From Hyposmocoma kahamanoa (taxonomy: Eukaryota; Arthropoda; Insecta; Lepidoptera; Cosmopterigidae): 64,000 bases of DNA. Below, piece by piece: positions 37,201-45,539 of the stretch; the first letter of the stretch is position 1; the number at the start of each line of letters is the position of its first letter. The stretch covers positions 3,494,507 through 3,558,506 of the forward strand of contig NW_020653200.1 in assembly GCF_003589595.1 (NCBI RefSeq), in the 5' to 3' direction. Made by a program: the position numbers and the translations under genes. The notes under the pieces were generated by a model. It saw only the letters and a list, made by a program, of their open reading frames with translations, made no database searches and had not been told where the DNA came from.

Positions 37201-38390
37201 TACATTTTTGTAGACGGGCTGTTATTTTGGAAAGTATTTATAAAAACATTTTAATCTCAACTGTTGTGTGAAAATGTCATCAGAAAACAACAATGAAACC
37301 AAAGTCTAATACAGGCTATCTGACACCATTGACCTTTGCTTATGTATTTAGATTTGTTTACATATCTCGGTAGATCTAATCTTGCTGCCTGTGCATATAA
37401 AAATAAGCTAATGAATCTCTAAACTTGACATGCCATTTCACTTCACCGTAATAGTTACTAAGCACTAAAGATTTTTCAGGCAAATGACAATACTACACAA
37501 TAATGGTGTTCCGGATTTTGACAAACTATGGCACAAAGCCACATTTCGCGTTTTAATGAAGGTGGAACGGCGATTCGGTGATAGATAAGATTCGGTGATA
37601 GATATTTCAAATTCGAAATGGGTTGCCGATTTTTATTCATACGTAGTCGAATTCTAAAATGTCATTCAGCAATCTCAATTGTGTGTTTTTTTATATTTCT
37701 CACGAGGGCCGCACAGACTTTGGTAAGTTGCTACCCATGAAGTTTCTTGTTATTGAGTACAATACGTTGTTTTCTTATTATAATCTTACATTGTTTTCTT
37801 TTGTAGGCTAACAAGTTTACCGAGGAAGCATATCAGCTAGGATGTCTGCAGTGTACCAGAGTTTCTGCAGAATTGAAGTGCGCGCGTTCGCTCGTCCGCC
37901 ACACGGAAATACAGGCTACCTTACAGGAGCAAAAGTAAGTACACGACTTTATAATATGTACTATATACTAAATATGTAGAAACCATTTATTACATAACGC
38001 CACAACACAATAATACACAGTAAGAAATAAAAAAAAAAGAATAACAAAAAATAAAATAAAATAAATTAAAAATAAAATCTTAGTCATAGGTAATGAAATG
38101 ACCACAAACATAGTCAACACTATTGTGTACTAAATAGATGTCATGTGTTCGGCTGTGGCGTATGTAAAAAGATCCACTCTGCTAATATCACCGTCGGGAA
38201 AAGGCTGTGACGCTGTGAAGGCTGTGATTTTCAGTGGACCCTAAATAACGTTTACCCTAATGTAACGTGTATGTAATTGCGGCACTAATGCTGGAATTGC
38301 GTTGTTGTCGGCAGAATAATGTACCTGCGACAGCAGATCTTGCGACTGGAGGAGCTCAAGTCACAGAACTCGTTCATGTCAGAAGACTAG
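13199..38390 (+). CDS. Wac: WW domain-containing adaptor with coiled coil (Wac), complete ten-exon model
   Basis: Exons: 13199-13239, 13356-13389, 13905-14166, 15736-16050, 16139-16303, 33715-33872, 33966-34236, 34386-34531, 37807-37934, 38315-38390. They total 1,596 nt (531 aa) with all phases compatible. The N-terminus [14 protein letters not shown] matches human WAC. The WW domain (residues about 172-199) has Trp173 and Trp195 in [16 protein letters not shown] and SQWEKP. The C-terminus has [26 protein letters not shown] and [18 protein letters not shown], the conserved WAC coiled coil. WAC is a nuclear adaptor linked to RNF20/40 H2B ubiquitination and to TTT-RUVBL/mTORC1 assembly. The donor of exon 6 (ACT|GTGTGT) is weak but is the only one that keeps frame. 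An additional phase 1-1 exon inside the 17.4-kb fifth intron cannot be excluded, since vertebrate WAC is longer in this region. Confidence 0.92.
13356..13389 (+). CDS. Wac: Wac exon 2 (microexon, residues 14-25)
   Basis: A 34-nt exon between TTTCAG and GTAAGA. It encodes [11 protein letters not shown], comparable to the family segment ending PYQ. Confidence 0.85.
13905..14166 (+). CDS. Wac: Wac exon 3 (residues 26-112)
   Basis: CACAG acceptor and GTAAGT donor. It encodes a KYTNSKERR start, a His/Ser-rich stretch and a charged [14 protein letters not shown] end. Ends phase 1. Confidence 0.85.
14167..15735 (+). other. Wac intron 3, nothing recognised
   Basis: AT-rich intronic DNA bounded by GTAAGT and TTTCAG. 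No transposase-like ORF or clear repeat was seen. Confidence 0.6.
15736..16050 (+). CDS. Wac: Wac exon 4 with WW domain (residues 113-217)
   Basis: TTTCAG acceptor. Carries an RS/KE-rich linker and the whole WW domain. Ends phase 1 at GTAAAT. Confidence 0.93.
16139..16303 (+). CDS. Wac: Wac exon 5 (residues 218-272)
   Basis: TATGTAG acceptor, GTAAGA donor. Encodes a basic/Ser-rich segment ([15 protein letters not shown] onward). Phase 1 in and out. Confidence 0.85.
16304..18569 (+). other. Wac intron 5, first 2.3 kb: no feature recognised
   Basis: AT-rich. Short ORFs at 16593, 17120 and 18032 show no family motifs. Confidence 0.5.
18570..19646 (+). mobile_element. Internally deleted DDE transposon with 33-bp TIRs
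   Basis: The ends pair as GATATACAGGCTATATATTT (from about 18571) and its inverted counterpart (to about 19645), extending through GAAAGTGRGACAT. Between them are N- and C-terminal transposase remnants. A shorter match to the outer flank (TGCGGCGTCTATCTAGATAT) occurs at about 22533. No clear target duplication was found. Confidence 0.6.
18938..19209 (+). pseudogene. DUF4817/IS630-like transposase remnant
   Basis: Starting at [14 protein letters not shown] and, after a frameshift, [13 protein letters not shown], the sequence resembles the N-terminal helix-turn-helix of insect DUF4817 transposases. A second frame (19012-19209) gives [16 protein letters not shown] and [10 protein letters not shown], like the C-terminal tail of IS630/mariner-type DDE proteins. 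The catalytic middle is missing, so this is a deletion derivative. Confidence 0.55.
19774..20461 (+). pseudogene. P-element/THAP-type transposase remnant
   Basis: A 31-codon ORF at 19774-19869 has a THAP zinc-finger start (CAIINC, then VSFHGQ). About 450 bp further on, 20326-20461 encodes [20 protein letters not shown], similar to the IAGYVVRKL block near the C-terminus of P-like/THAP9 transposases. The region between lacks the catalytic residues. Interpreted as two ends of a decayed P-like transposon. Confidence 0.55.
20622..20657. repeat. Perfect 13-bp hairpin
   Basis: TGTCAGCAGTAAC (20622-20634) and GTTACTGCTGACA (20645-20657) around a 10-nt loop. Isolated in the Wac intron. Confidence 0.7.
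21145..22036. mobile_element. Non-autonomous hAT-type element (892 bp), TSD GTTGTTGC
   Basis: The right end reads, inverted, TAGAGGTGGGTGATAAATAA, a hAT-like terminus. The left end starts TAGACTTGGGGCATAG, a diverged match. Both sides carry the perfect 8-bp duplication GTTGTTGC (21137-21144, 22037-22044). Internal sub-terminal repeats of ATCGTGATTTT and GTTCCG type occur near both ends. No transposase ORF. Confidence 0.75.
22776..22930. repeat. Foldback repeat with 16-bp perfect core arms
   Basis: CATGAACTCTTATTAC (22788-22803) is perfectly inverted at 22901-22916. Weaker pairing continues inward (GATTCAGTTTAGG / CTATACTGAACTG) and outward. A small MITE-like unit. Confidence 0.6.
23468..24671 (+). 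mobile_element. hAT-like family A, long copy (1,204 bp)
   Basis: Same ends as the 228-bp copies (CATTGACG... and ...GTCAATG), flanked by a perfect 8-bp duplication ACTAAATG (23460-23467, 24672-24679). The short copies correspond to the outer parts (about 23468-23605 and 24527-24671). The middle 0.9 kb is extra, and GCAGTAC occurs at both junctions. A 36-codon ORF at 23837 ([18 protein letters not shown]...) looks protein-like but is not identifiable. Confidence 0.8.
25641..25853 (+). repeat. tRNA-derived SINE, copy 1
   Basis: The 5' head is tRNA-like: box A TGGCCGAACGATTACCATGC and box B GGTTCGATTCC. A tRNA-unrelated body follows (GGCCTACATTTA, GGGTGTAATTTGTGG, ATGTTGAGTGTGTGCG) with a short ATT-rich tail. 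Same family at 45058, 50795 and 61677. Confidence 0.9.
26418..26842. repeat. Head-to-head pair of the dispersed AACCGACTT... repeat (family C)
   Basis: One copy (about 26418-26600) runs from CATTCATCCCCTAATTTG to AACCTACTTTTTAACTGACT. The second (about 26600-26842) is inverted, from ACTGACTTAAAAAAAGAAG to CTAAGGGTGGCAAACG. Related copies lie at 28004, 31373, 47697 and 54089. Short ORFs through it are artefacts. Confidence 0.75.
27531..27828. repeat. Tandem duplication, two units of about 140-160 bp
   Basis: Both units run from AAACAGTT(A/C)CAACGCAGTAG through GCAGCGAA to ATTGGTTGTCATT. The second contains an internal ATACAATTAATAAAT duplication that lengthens it. Confidence 0.75.
28004..28175. 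repeat. Dispersed repeat family C, single copy
   Basis: Begins AACCGACTTAAAAAAGGAGG, has ACGTTCTCAATTCGACTG, and ends in CCACTAAGGGTGGCAAAATTC. Confidence 0.7.
29693..29750. repeat. 27-bp hairpin with one mismatch
   Basis: CCGAAAACAGCCATTTTGTT (29693 on) pairs with AACAAAATTGCTGTTTTCGG (to 29750) around a TAAT loop. The size and near-perfect pairing resemble a minimal foldback element. Confidence 0.75.
29751..31372 (+). other. Wac intron 5 segment: AT-rich with a CT microsatellite
   Basis: Holds a (CT)11-type microsatellite at about 30660-30682. No coding or transposase-like sequence was recognised. Confidence 0.5.
31373..31660. repeat. Dispersed repeat family C, copy with small insertion
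   Basis: CGGACCTCAAATGTCATTCA and GTGGAATATTTTCTTCAAAT at the left, GTCGAATTGAGAACC and TTAAGTCGGTTA at the right. An extra AAGCATCAAAAC-type segment sits in the middle. Confidence 0.7.
32100..33640 (-). mobile_element. hAT transposon relic (1,541 bp), TSD AACACAAT
   Basis: The left end TAGGGTTGGTAAATTTCCGA and the inverted right end TAGTGATGGGCAGCCGGAAA are hAT-like termini, with many GAAAYTTTCC/TTCCGAAA sub-terminal repeats inside. A perfect 8-bp duplication AACACAAT flanks it (32092-32099, 33641-33648). It contains a hAT dimerisation-domain fragment on the minus strand. Confidence 0.85.
32839..33120 (-). pseudogene. hAT transposase C-terminal dimerisation domain fragment
   Basis: An open frame encodes [20 protein letters not shown] followed by [20 protein letters not shown], the hallmark hATC dimerisation motif (VERxFS, RNxL, a/gKL). 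The Met at 33093 is arbitrary; the same frame continues upstream as [12 protein letters not shown]. The rest of the transposase is not open. Confidence 0.85.
33715..33872 (+). CDS. Wac: Wac exon 6 (residues 273-325)
   Basis: CTTACAG acceptor. Encodes a [17 protein letters not shown] segment and a Ser/Asn-rich stretch. Ends phase 0 at a weak GTGTGT donor. The acceptor lies only 74 bp after a hAT element. Confidence 0.8.
33966..34236 (+). CDS. Wac: Wac exon 7 (residues 326-415)
   Basis: TTTTTAG acceptor, GTTAGT donor. GC-rich, encoding an Ala/Ser/Gly/Pro-rich disordered segment with [17 protein letters not shown]. The other open frame through this exon dead-ends at 34180 and was not used. Confidence 0.8.
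34386..34531 (+). CDS. Wac: Wac exon 8 (residues 416-464)
   Basis: GCACAG acceptor, GTAAGT donor. Encodes LTPSLVNYV and [13 protein letters not shown], a strong match to the WAC C-terminal region. Phase 0 at the end. Confidence 0.93.
34532..35520 (+). other. Wac intron 8, first kb: nothing recognised
   Basis: AT-rich intronic sequence without motifs or repeats that I could place. Confidence 0.5.
35638..36450. mobile_element. Element with about 40-bp TIRs in Wac intron 8
   Basis: TGATAAGCAATAACATGTCA then ACCAACATGA (from about 35646) is inverted at about 36405-36440 (TCATGTTGGTTGACACGTTA then TTGCTTATCA). Weaker pairing continues both inward (GAAAATNNNACNTGAAGATTTT) and outward (GTACAAWTTT), so true ends may reach about 35600 and 36480. 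Internal DNA has two GTTCCCAAGAAGGGACT copies but no transposase. Confidence 0.6.
36481..37806 (+). other. Wac intron 8, remainder: nothing recognised
   Basis: AT-rich. A short direct duplication GATTCGGTGATAGATA occurs at about 37573-37602. No gene. Confidence 0.5.
37807..37934 (+). CDS. Wac: Wac exon 9 (residues 465-506)
   Basis: TTGTAG acceptor, GTAAGT donor. Encodes [20 protein letters not shown] and [17 protein letters not shown], the start of the conserved coiled coil. Confidence 0.93.
38315..38390 (+). CDS. Wac: Wac exon 10 (residues 507-531, stop)
   Basis: CGGCAG acceptor. Encodes [20 protein letters not shown] and MSED then TAG, matching the family C-terminus. The following GC-rich ORF is 3' UTR. 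Confidence 0.93.
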
Positions 38391-38970
38391 GATTCGGGGT
38401 GGGGGGCATCTGCAGCCTCTCGCTAACTCGCCGCCCGCGCGCTGCCGCTCGGGAATGCAATCACCGTTCAACGCTATACATTGTTCATTCCGTTCTTTTT
38501 CTATGTAATTTAGATCGAATGATTACTGCTGTGTTGTGTGATTTGATGTTAAATTTTAAGCAATCTATCGTGTGTTGCTCTGTCGCGGTACCACAGCGCT
38601 GTACAGGTTTAATTCTTGTATGAAAAAAGTTTATAAAGTGTACGTAATTCTTGAAAATAGTTTCACTTCAGATGCTCGTACGCGTAATTACAAGTGCACC
38701 TTTAAGTCATCGACATAAAGTTTATTTATGTCCACTATACAGATATTTTCAGTACTCTTTAACTTTTAGATAACACGGACCAAATTGGATGTGTAGATAA
38801 TATTGGTTACTTTGACGTTACAGATCATTTTAATGGTGACTGTATAATTATATTCTTGCGCGGATTCTTCAGTAAAATAAGCAATTCACGTACATACCTC
38901 GCCGGAAAGTAAGCACATTGGCGGTGGTACCACATAGGCTCGCTTTAAAATAAAAGCATAAGGTTCAATT
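38391..38970 (+). other. Probable Wac 3' UTR
   Basis: GC-richer sequence after the TAG, then AT-rich DNA with AATAAA at 38949-38954. The 118-codon ORF starting before exon 10 is an out-of-frame shadow. Confidence 0.4.
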
Positions 38971-39384
38971 TAAATTTTTGACTTTCAATTACGTACATTT
39001 TATTGACATTCTCTTGATTAATGAATTATATATATGTATTGTATAACTATAATGTGAAAAATCAATTGTATTGTATGTACTACTAGAAAAAGCGTCGCCT
39101 CGCGCGCTTTGACGCGGCGTGCTATTCATTAGTGATGATATTGCTGTTTTTCCTCCTTAAAAATAATGTAGCATTTTCAAAAAAATTGGGTTAAACATGC
39201 AATAATGACTTGATAAATTTCTATTCCATTGAGTCTGTTTAATTAAGGTAATTAATTTGTTCATCGGTCAGTTTTTAAGGGTAAAATGTTTTGTAATGTT
39301 ATAAAAGAATTAAATTATTAAACAATACTTTGGTAGAAAACTATTGTTTTCTATGGCTCTATATTAGACAAAACATACAGTCAT

Positions 39385-39650
39385 AGCGAGCGACCATTTC
39401 GCACTCCTCGTGGAACAATGGCGTAAGTGGAGTTACGTCAAACATGTTTATTGCTCCATTAGATACAGAAAAATATAACCCACATCCTCTGCATTACTTG
39501 TAACTATATCTACTTATTAGTCGATAGAATTACTTGATCTGGAGAGGATGTGCGTTATATTATTTTTTCAGCATCTAATGGAGCAATAAACGTTTTTGAC
39601 GCAACTCCACTTAAGCCAATCTTCCACGAGGGATGCGATTTAGCGAATGA
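39385..39650. repeat. Foldback element with about 95-bp arms
   Basis: The left arm contains CCTCGTGGAACAATGGCGTA, AGTGGAGTTACGTCAAA and TTTATTGCTCCATTAGAT. The right arm holds the same blocks inverted (ATCTAATGGAGCAATAAACG ... CTTCCACGAGGGATG). The two arms are separated by about 55 bp. MITE-like; the 66-codon ORF at 39550 is part of the arm. Confidence 0.75.
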
Positions 39651-41476
39651 TTTATTGCTCATTACCACAAAAATAACCTTATCGCTTCAGTGGTTCATTT
39701 TTGACCAATCAATGTATAAACTTTGTAAAGAACCAGGTATTTTGTATTAATAATAATAATTATAGTAAACCAGAAATTCTTGTAGTTATATTAGTTGATT
39801 TTTATGGGAAAATCATATAAGCTTACATTATCTTGATTACAATCTTTACGTACTTTGTCAGAGTGCAACACATATGAAAGTGAATCCTACGGGAAGTCGT
39901 ATTTGACGAGTAACATTAGCGAATCGTTATTATAGTTAGGTTTTTAAAACGAACTCCGGTCTAGGTCTTTTTATTTTTCTAATAATAATATAAGGCTAAT
40001 GTAAAAATTAATTGAACTGCTAATTTTCGGTAATTTTCTTTTTATCCTATAAAACTATGACGTCACATAACAGTTGACACTTTTTGTACCGACTATTTTA
40101 TTGACGTGCTCTGTGTGTGCTGAAAAATAGGAACAGGAAAATCTTGTAACTGGTCGTTGAGGTCTTAGTTCTATAGAAATAATTGAGATATACTTCTTAT
40201 TTCGACACCAATTTGTATAATATATTATGTACCTACATCAAATTAACAGAAGTAAGTACTGTGATATTCATTCACTTTCACAAGTAATAAATAGTAAATA
40301 AATGATTATAAAGTGTATGTAGACTTCTAGTCTCACTATTCTTGTTGAAGACATCTGGGATTATTCTCTCCTAGCAATAGTTCTGATAACGAAAACCCAC
40401 TCATGGCTATAGCCGCGTAACGCTAAAAGCGCTTTCGAAAATTGGAAAGAGTTACTTTAAGATTTCGATTTTAATTAATATGACTTATTTAGTCTAATAT
40501 GTTTTGCATTTGAATGGTCTGCACCACTCGATTTCAATCGTTTCGGAATTATAATTCGAATTGTAACATATACAACTTAATGTGGCAAGAGCGGCAGTTA
40601 TACCATTAGTTTCAGTGTTGCCAATCGCTATTGACCTCGTAACGTGTTTGTAAATTTTCTATGGCCAATTGTACAACACAGTTGACAGTCAGAAGTCTTC
40701 AAACAAATATTTAACACACTCGGTGGTGAACATTGTAAATGCATGGAAGACGTGCAGGTAGCTTTCTAGCTACCTTCTGGTCTGGCTAATTGGTGTCACG
40801 GCAAACCTTCCACGGGGATAGTAGGACTAGACTGTTTTAGGTCTGTGTGGAGTAATTGATGTAATTATTTAGGTGCACGCTGTTTATAAATCACATAATT
40901 TATATTATTTAGGGTTCGAAAGCTCAGGTCTCGTGTGGTAGCAGAGCTTTGCCGCCAGCCGCCGCGCGAAGGGCCTGTTGATCGGCAGAGGCGCTAATGC
41001 CCGCGTCCAGACCTGGTCTTCGCCCTTCGACTTAGTGTAGTTTTTGACCATAGCGCGACTACCATGGTCGCCTCCACACAAGGCTGTCGTATTTTTAACA
41101 TTTTCTTTCGATATTCTCTTTCCATAACAACATGAATTTGTTACTGATATTGTTCAAAATACAAGATTTAACCAGTTTAAAATAAATCAGTTTCAAATAA
41201 TATAATTGGTATTTTTTTTATTAGATCCCAAATAAAACTTTTTTGTTTATTACAAATTTATTGAGAAATAGTGATAAATATTTTAAAAAGTACATTGCGT
41301 ACAGTGTTTCCCGTGTTGGTCATATTCATAATGGCACTACAATTGGCCGTCACTTATTTATTTACTTCACAAAACTGCGAACGTGACTTGCTCCAGTGTC
41401 ACAAAATTTATGAACAATAAAAATCAACATTAATCATATAAAAATATGATTTAGTTTATATTTCCTTCTCGAATTG
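39651..41476. other. Wac-dynein spacer: no gene recognised
   Basis: Contains a GC-rich, repeat-like block at about 40910-41090 (GGTCTCGTGTGGTAGCAGAG ... CGCCCTTCGACTTAGTGTAG) but no ORF with family resemblance. Confidence 0.45.
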
Positions 41477-41553
41477 GAATAAGCGCGCGCTATTGGCTGT
41501 CTCAATCGGATCTAATTTACATAGATAGCCAAGAACGCGCGTTTATTTCAAAT
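41477..41553. repeat. Inverted repeat with 28-bp arms
   Basis: GGAATAAGCGCGCGCTATTG GCTGTCT pairs with AGATAGCCAAGAACGCGCGT TTATTTCA with few mismatches. Confidence 0.65.
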
Positions 41554-41620
41554 GTATCGCGCGTGTCGCTACTATCATGCGTAGCCATGCTACGGGCTGC
41601 AGTATTCGTCACAAACTCTA

Positions 41621-41685
41621 GGCCCTTAGTGATGTAGTCATAATACCTATACATACTATGACTACATCAATAAGGGCCTTATACT
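41621..41685. repeat. Inverted repeat with about 24-bp arms
   Basis: TAGGCCCTTAGTGATGTAGT CATA pairs with TATGACTACATCAATAAGGG CCTTA, around a 14-nt loop. Confidence 0.7.
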
Positions 41686-42099
41686 AAATCTATGGATGTA
41701 GTAGAATTGAGTTCCAAGTTGTACAGTTGTAAAAATCTATGATTTTTAAAATATTTGATACCTTTGGACGATTCCAGTTTGGTCAATTTTTTTTAATTCT
41801 ATGAAAAACAAAAATTAGCACGCATAAGTTACAAGTAAGTTTGTTGGGGTTGTACTACTTCACTTTTCTAATTTGTAATTTCAGCGCAAACGAGAGTTGA
41901 TATTTAAAAGTGATACATAGGGCGCACTATAAGTTTCCGGAACTGGCCACTTACAATAAACAATATTTAAAAACTAATTACAACATTTGAAAATGGAGTT
42001 CCATGGAGATGAAAGAGTTATTTGGCTGTAGAAGAATACAGTTTGTTTCATCTGACTGTCACTTGTTTTTACATTGTGGCGTCATTTTAGAAATTGTCT

Positions 42100-42945
42100 A
42101 CATCACCATGGATTCGTGAAAATTTTCGTAGTGTGATTTTCTACGACTTTAAGGGTCGTATTCCAGAACTCTACTCAATACTCAAATCAGGACTTGAGTA
42201 TTGCAGTGAGCACTGAAAATCATACTCAAGTCTGCTCAAATCCTGACTTTAGCATTGAGTAGAGTTCTGGAATACGACCCTAAGTGTAATTTAACAGGCC
42301 AGGCTTCAAATTGCTTTTGGCGATGAAGCACCATGCAAGACGACTATTTATAGCTGGTTTGCTGAATTCAAACGCGGTCGTGTGAATCTCAGTGACGAAT
42401 TTCGTGATGGTCGCCCGTCCACTGCTGTGAACAACAAAAACATCGATGCTGTGCGCCATATGATCAAAACAGACAGGCATGTAACATACCATGAGATTCC
42501 GGCATCTTTAAGCATAGGGATGAGTCATACAATTAATACTACACAAACTGGACTGGTTGCTTTGGAGAATCGTTGTATCGTGAATAGTGACTGGTACACG
42601 ACCATTTGTTTGCCGGAAGTTGTTGATAAACTCCTTAAAAATAACCGTAAACGCCGTATCATCTTGCATCACGATAATGCCAGTTCTCACACGGCCAGAC
42701 AGACAAATTAATTTTTGAAGGTGAACAACGTTGACATTATGAGCCATCCTGCGTACAGTCCCGACCTGGTACCTTGTGACTTTTATGTCCAAATCGCGGT
42801 CAACAATTTTCATCACCTGAAGAGGCTGTCGAAGAGAAATCTGTTTCAGAGATTGTCACGGAGTGGCATAAATGTTTTCAAAATTGGCTCATTCTTATGA
42901 AAAAGTGCATTGACGCTAACGGAAAATATTTTGAGAAACATTAAT
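42100..42945 (+). pseudogene. mariner transposase remnant
   Basis: Recognisable pieces: an N-terminal ENFRSVIFYDFK split by the MITE; then AEFKRGRVNLSDEFRDGRPS and DRHVTYHEI; a jump from LSIGMS directly to LENRCIVNSDWYTTICLPEV (deletion); RRIILHHDNASSHTA, carrying the second catalytic Asp region; a stop; then YSPDLVPCDFY, the third catalytic Asp (D34D class); and a shifted WHKCFQNW...KCIDANGKYFEKH end. Not functional. Confidence 0.88.
42153..42280. mobile_element. PIF/Harbinger-type MITE family B (128 bp), TAA target site
   Basis: The arms GGGTCGTATTCCAGAACTCT and AGAGTTCTGGAATACGACCC are perfect inverted copies at the ends, with TAA duplicated on both sides (42150-42152, 42281-42283). It sits inside the mariner coding sequence. 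Confidence 0.9.
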
Positions 42946-43007
42946 TTCTGACCATTTATAATATTTTTTTCTTATTCATTCCGGGAACTTATAGTGCGCC
43001 CCGCGTA

Positions 43008-44557
43008 TAAGGCCCATTTACCTGATGAATAGCCAGGGATGGTTGGACCTTATTTCGTCTTCATGTCTGTTTATAATACTCGATGTACGTAATAAAAGTC
43101 GTCAAAACACAAAAAACTAAATTTTTTAAATTTATTTATTTTTCTACAACGGCATCGAGTATGCTTATATTACTCGATGTGCAACGGTAATGATTAACTA
43201 AAAACTAAATTACTTCCTGTTAAAAATTCATAATACGTTTCACTTTAATACCATTTTAGCGACTGTGTGAAGTTTAAATATAAATATGAGCTCATTTATA
43301 TACCTAATGAATGAATATAAATCTGTTGTATCGATTTAGTACACATCTGTCAGATTCCTCTTTCGTCAGATCATTTATTTATTCCGTATAGGTCAGAAAT
43401 TTGTTGCTGGTAACGAAACAATTGTATCTGCCAAAGAAAGTGAGCAACTATTTCACGACTTTCTGTGGGTTTAAGCTAGGATTATGTGGTAAAATGATAT
43501 AACAGTCTAATAAAACAAATCTCAAAAGGATATCAACACCCTCAGAAATACAAAAAGCGCTCGGAAATACAAAATTTTTTACAAACTTTTTTTGCCTTTA
43601 TAGTCAATTTTAGAAAATTCGACTCTTGTCTCATCTTCCATGTGAAAAGACACCCGAAATTCGCGAGAATTTTTTTCGTGTTTTAAGTAGATAGCAAAAT
43701 TATTTTCAGTTTGCCTCTTCTTTAACGGCTATGTTAACCACCATGTCGCCATAGATAAGGTTAGCCGACGTACGACATAATCGTCATAGATCGATGACGT
43801 AAGTAGCAGACATGACGTCAGCAATTTTTTTTTGTTTCAATTTAAGATAGATTTAAATTCAACTGACACTTGCGTTAAGAACGACCCAGTCCAAAATGTC
43901 CAGTTTGATCATAGTTTGATACATTCTTGCTTGTACACAAATGAGTTAGCAGATTTTTGAAAAAAGTATCTACTATATATGTACTTACACCAAAGGTATC
44001 CTAGGGACCTGCCATATAGGTACATGTGCGTTTATGATTTTGGGAAATAGTAATAAGAAGGTACAGTAGGCCGATCTTAAGATCTAATTGTATATTCGAA
44101 AATTGTGCCCTCCTACAATGTTGGAAAATTCAACGCTTTAATATCCAACATTATTTACTTGGATACTGTTTTTTAGATATCCACTAAGAAAGTAAAAAAG
44201 TACTCAAAATGGTGCACTATTTAATTTCAAATAGCTAATACGAATAACATACTATATTAGGAATAAGATGATAATAAGTAACGTTAATTGTGACAAAAAT
44301 ATATTCATGAAGTAAAGCAGCGCCCTGCGTCTTTCATTTATTATTATTATTAGTATTCATACATTTTGTATAAGATTTCTAATTTGTAGCTCAAAATGCG
44401 TCGGTCTGTATAGCTTTGTGATAGAGGCTGTAAGGTGATCGTAATAAAAACATGGCGACAGTATTGATTTACATTATTTATTATCATTAGAAAAAACCAG
44501 CATCTATTTCTAAAATAGTTTTTGCTATTTGAATAGTGTGTTTTATATGTATTACAT
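43008..44557. other. Wac-dynein spacer: nothing recognised
   Basis: AT-rich sequence without a protein-like ORF. Confidence 0.45.
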
Positions 44558-44561
44558 GTAA

Positions 44562-44790
44562 CATTTGCTATTTCAATAGATTGTAATTTATATCATTTAA
44601 TATTTTTAGAAAATAATTATCATTGCCTCAAAAACAATTATCAACTTCTAAAAGAAAGCATTTTCTACTTTAACAGATTGTGAATTATGTCGTTTATAAT
44701 CTTTAGAAAATAATTATCACCACCTCAAAACAAGCTTCAACTTCTAAAAATAAATTTCCTACTTCATTGTGCTACTTCAGCTGATTGTGA
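44562..44790. repeat. Degenerate tandem repeat, period about 96 bp
   Basis: Blocks CAGATTGTGAATTAT, AGAAAATAATTATCA and CAACTTCTAAAA recur at a spacing of about 96 bp (for example 44609 and 44705). There are two full units and one partial unit. Confidence 0.65.
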
Positions 44791-45057
44791 GATCGGGTTT
44801 CATCGATTCTGCTAATAACGGAGCTGTTATAGATGACGTGTTGGCGAGAATGGGAAAGCAGAGCTTCATCGTTTTATGCACCGAATGCGCATGCACCATG
44901 CCCTTTCAGCCCGCTAGCTCCGCCTACAGATGACCTAGTCTCAGTGGAATTTTACCAGGTCACTTACATAATTGAAATAACACATTGAAATAACACAGTC
45001 AAATGGCATTGGAATTAACTCGCTAGCTGTAATTCTAAAAATGTAATTTAAAGCTTG

Positions 45058-45276
45058 ACTGCCTCCGTGGCCGAACGGTTACCATGCCGGACTGCCACGC
45101 AGAGGTCCCAGGTTCGATTCCCGGGCCGGGAGAAATATTTATATGGCCTACATTTATTTCTCTCGTGAGTTTGGGTGTAATTTGTGGTAGTCTATGTGTG
45201 TGTCCATAGCACCCGCGAACAGGGTTTCCCTAGTGCGGGGCTATGTTGAGTGTGTGCGTTATTATTATTATTATTA
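45058..45276 (+). repeat. tRNA-derived SINE, copy 2
   Basis: The best preserved tRNA-like head of the four (TGGCCGAACGGTTACCATGC, GGTTCGATTCCCGGGCC), then the family body and an (ATT)n tail ending near 45276. It is immediately beyond the dynein stop codon. Confidence 0.92.
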
Positions 45277-45417
45277 CAATTCAAATAATACATTAAAAGA
45301 AACTGCGTGAAATAATTAAATACCTACCGATCATATGAAAATTCTCTCTAGAGTTATAACTCTAGCATTCATAAAATAATTGTACGGCGAAATAAAAAAA
45401 ACATATTAGTTAGTCGA

Positions 45418-45539
45418 TTAATCAGTTATTTGTGTTAGGAGAGCCGTTCCTCGAATGATCCAGTAATCTTGTATAATGTCAGTATTAAGCAATACCGGCA
45501 GAACAAAATTTGTGCTGTGTCCCGTAGTAGACAAGGTAC
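45418..45539 (-). CDS. Dynein heavy chain terminal exon
   Basis: TTTCAG acceptor. [20 protein letters not shown] then [15 protein letters not shown] and TAA, the canonical dynein C-terminus. Confidence 0.95.

Larger units (their letters stand above)
41916..43005 (+). mobile_element. mariner relic interrupted by a nested MITE
   Basis: TIRs end in GGGCGCACTATAAGTTTCCG (left) and the inverted GGAACTTATAGTGCGCCCCG (right), flanked by TA. Fragments of a mariner transposase lie inside. The catalytic middle is deleted and stop codons interrupt the rest. Removing the 131 bp of nested MITE plus one target copy leaves about 960 bp, against about 1.3 kb for an intact mariner. Confidence 0.88.

Noticed and set aside
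38267..38623. 118-codon ORF across Wac exon 10
   Set aside because: Out of frame with the conserved SQNSF C-terminus; the rest is 3' UTR.
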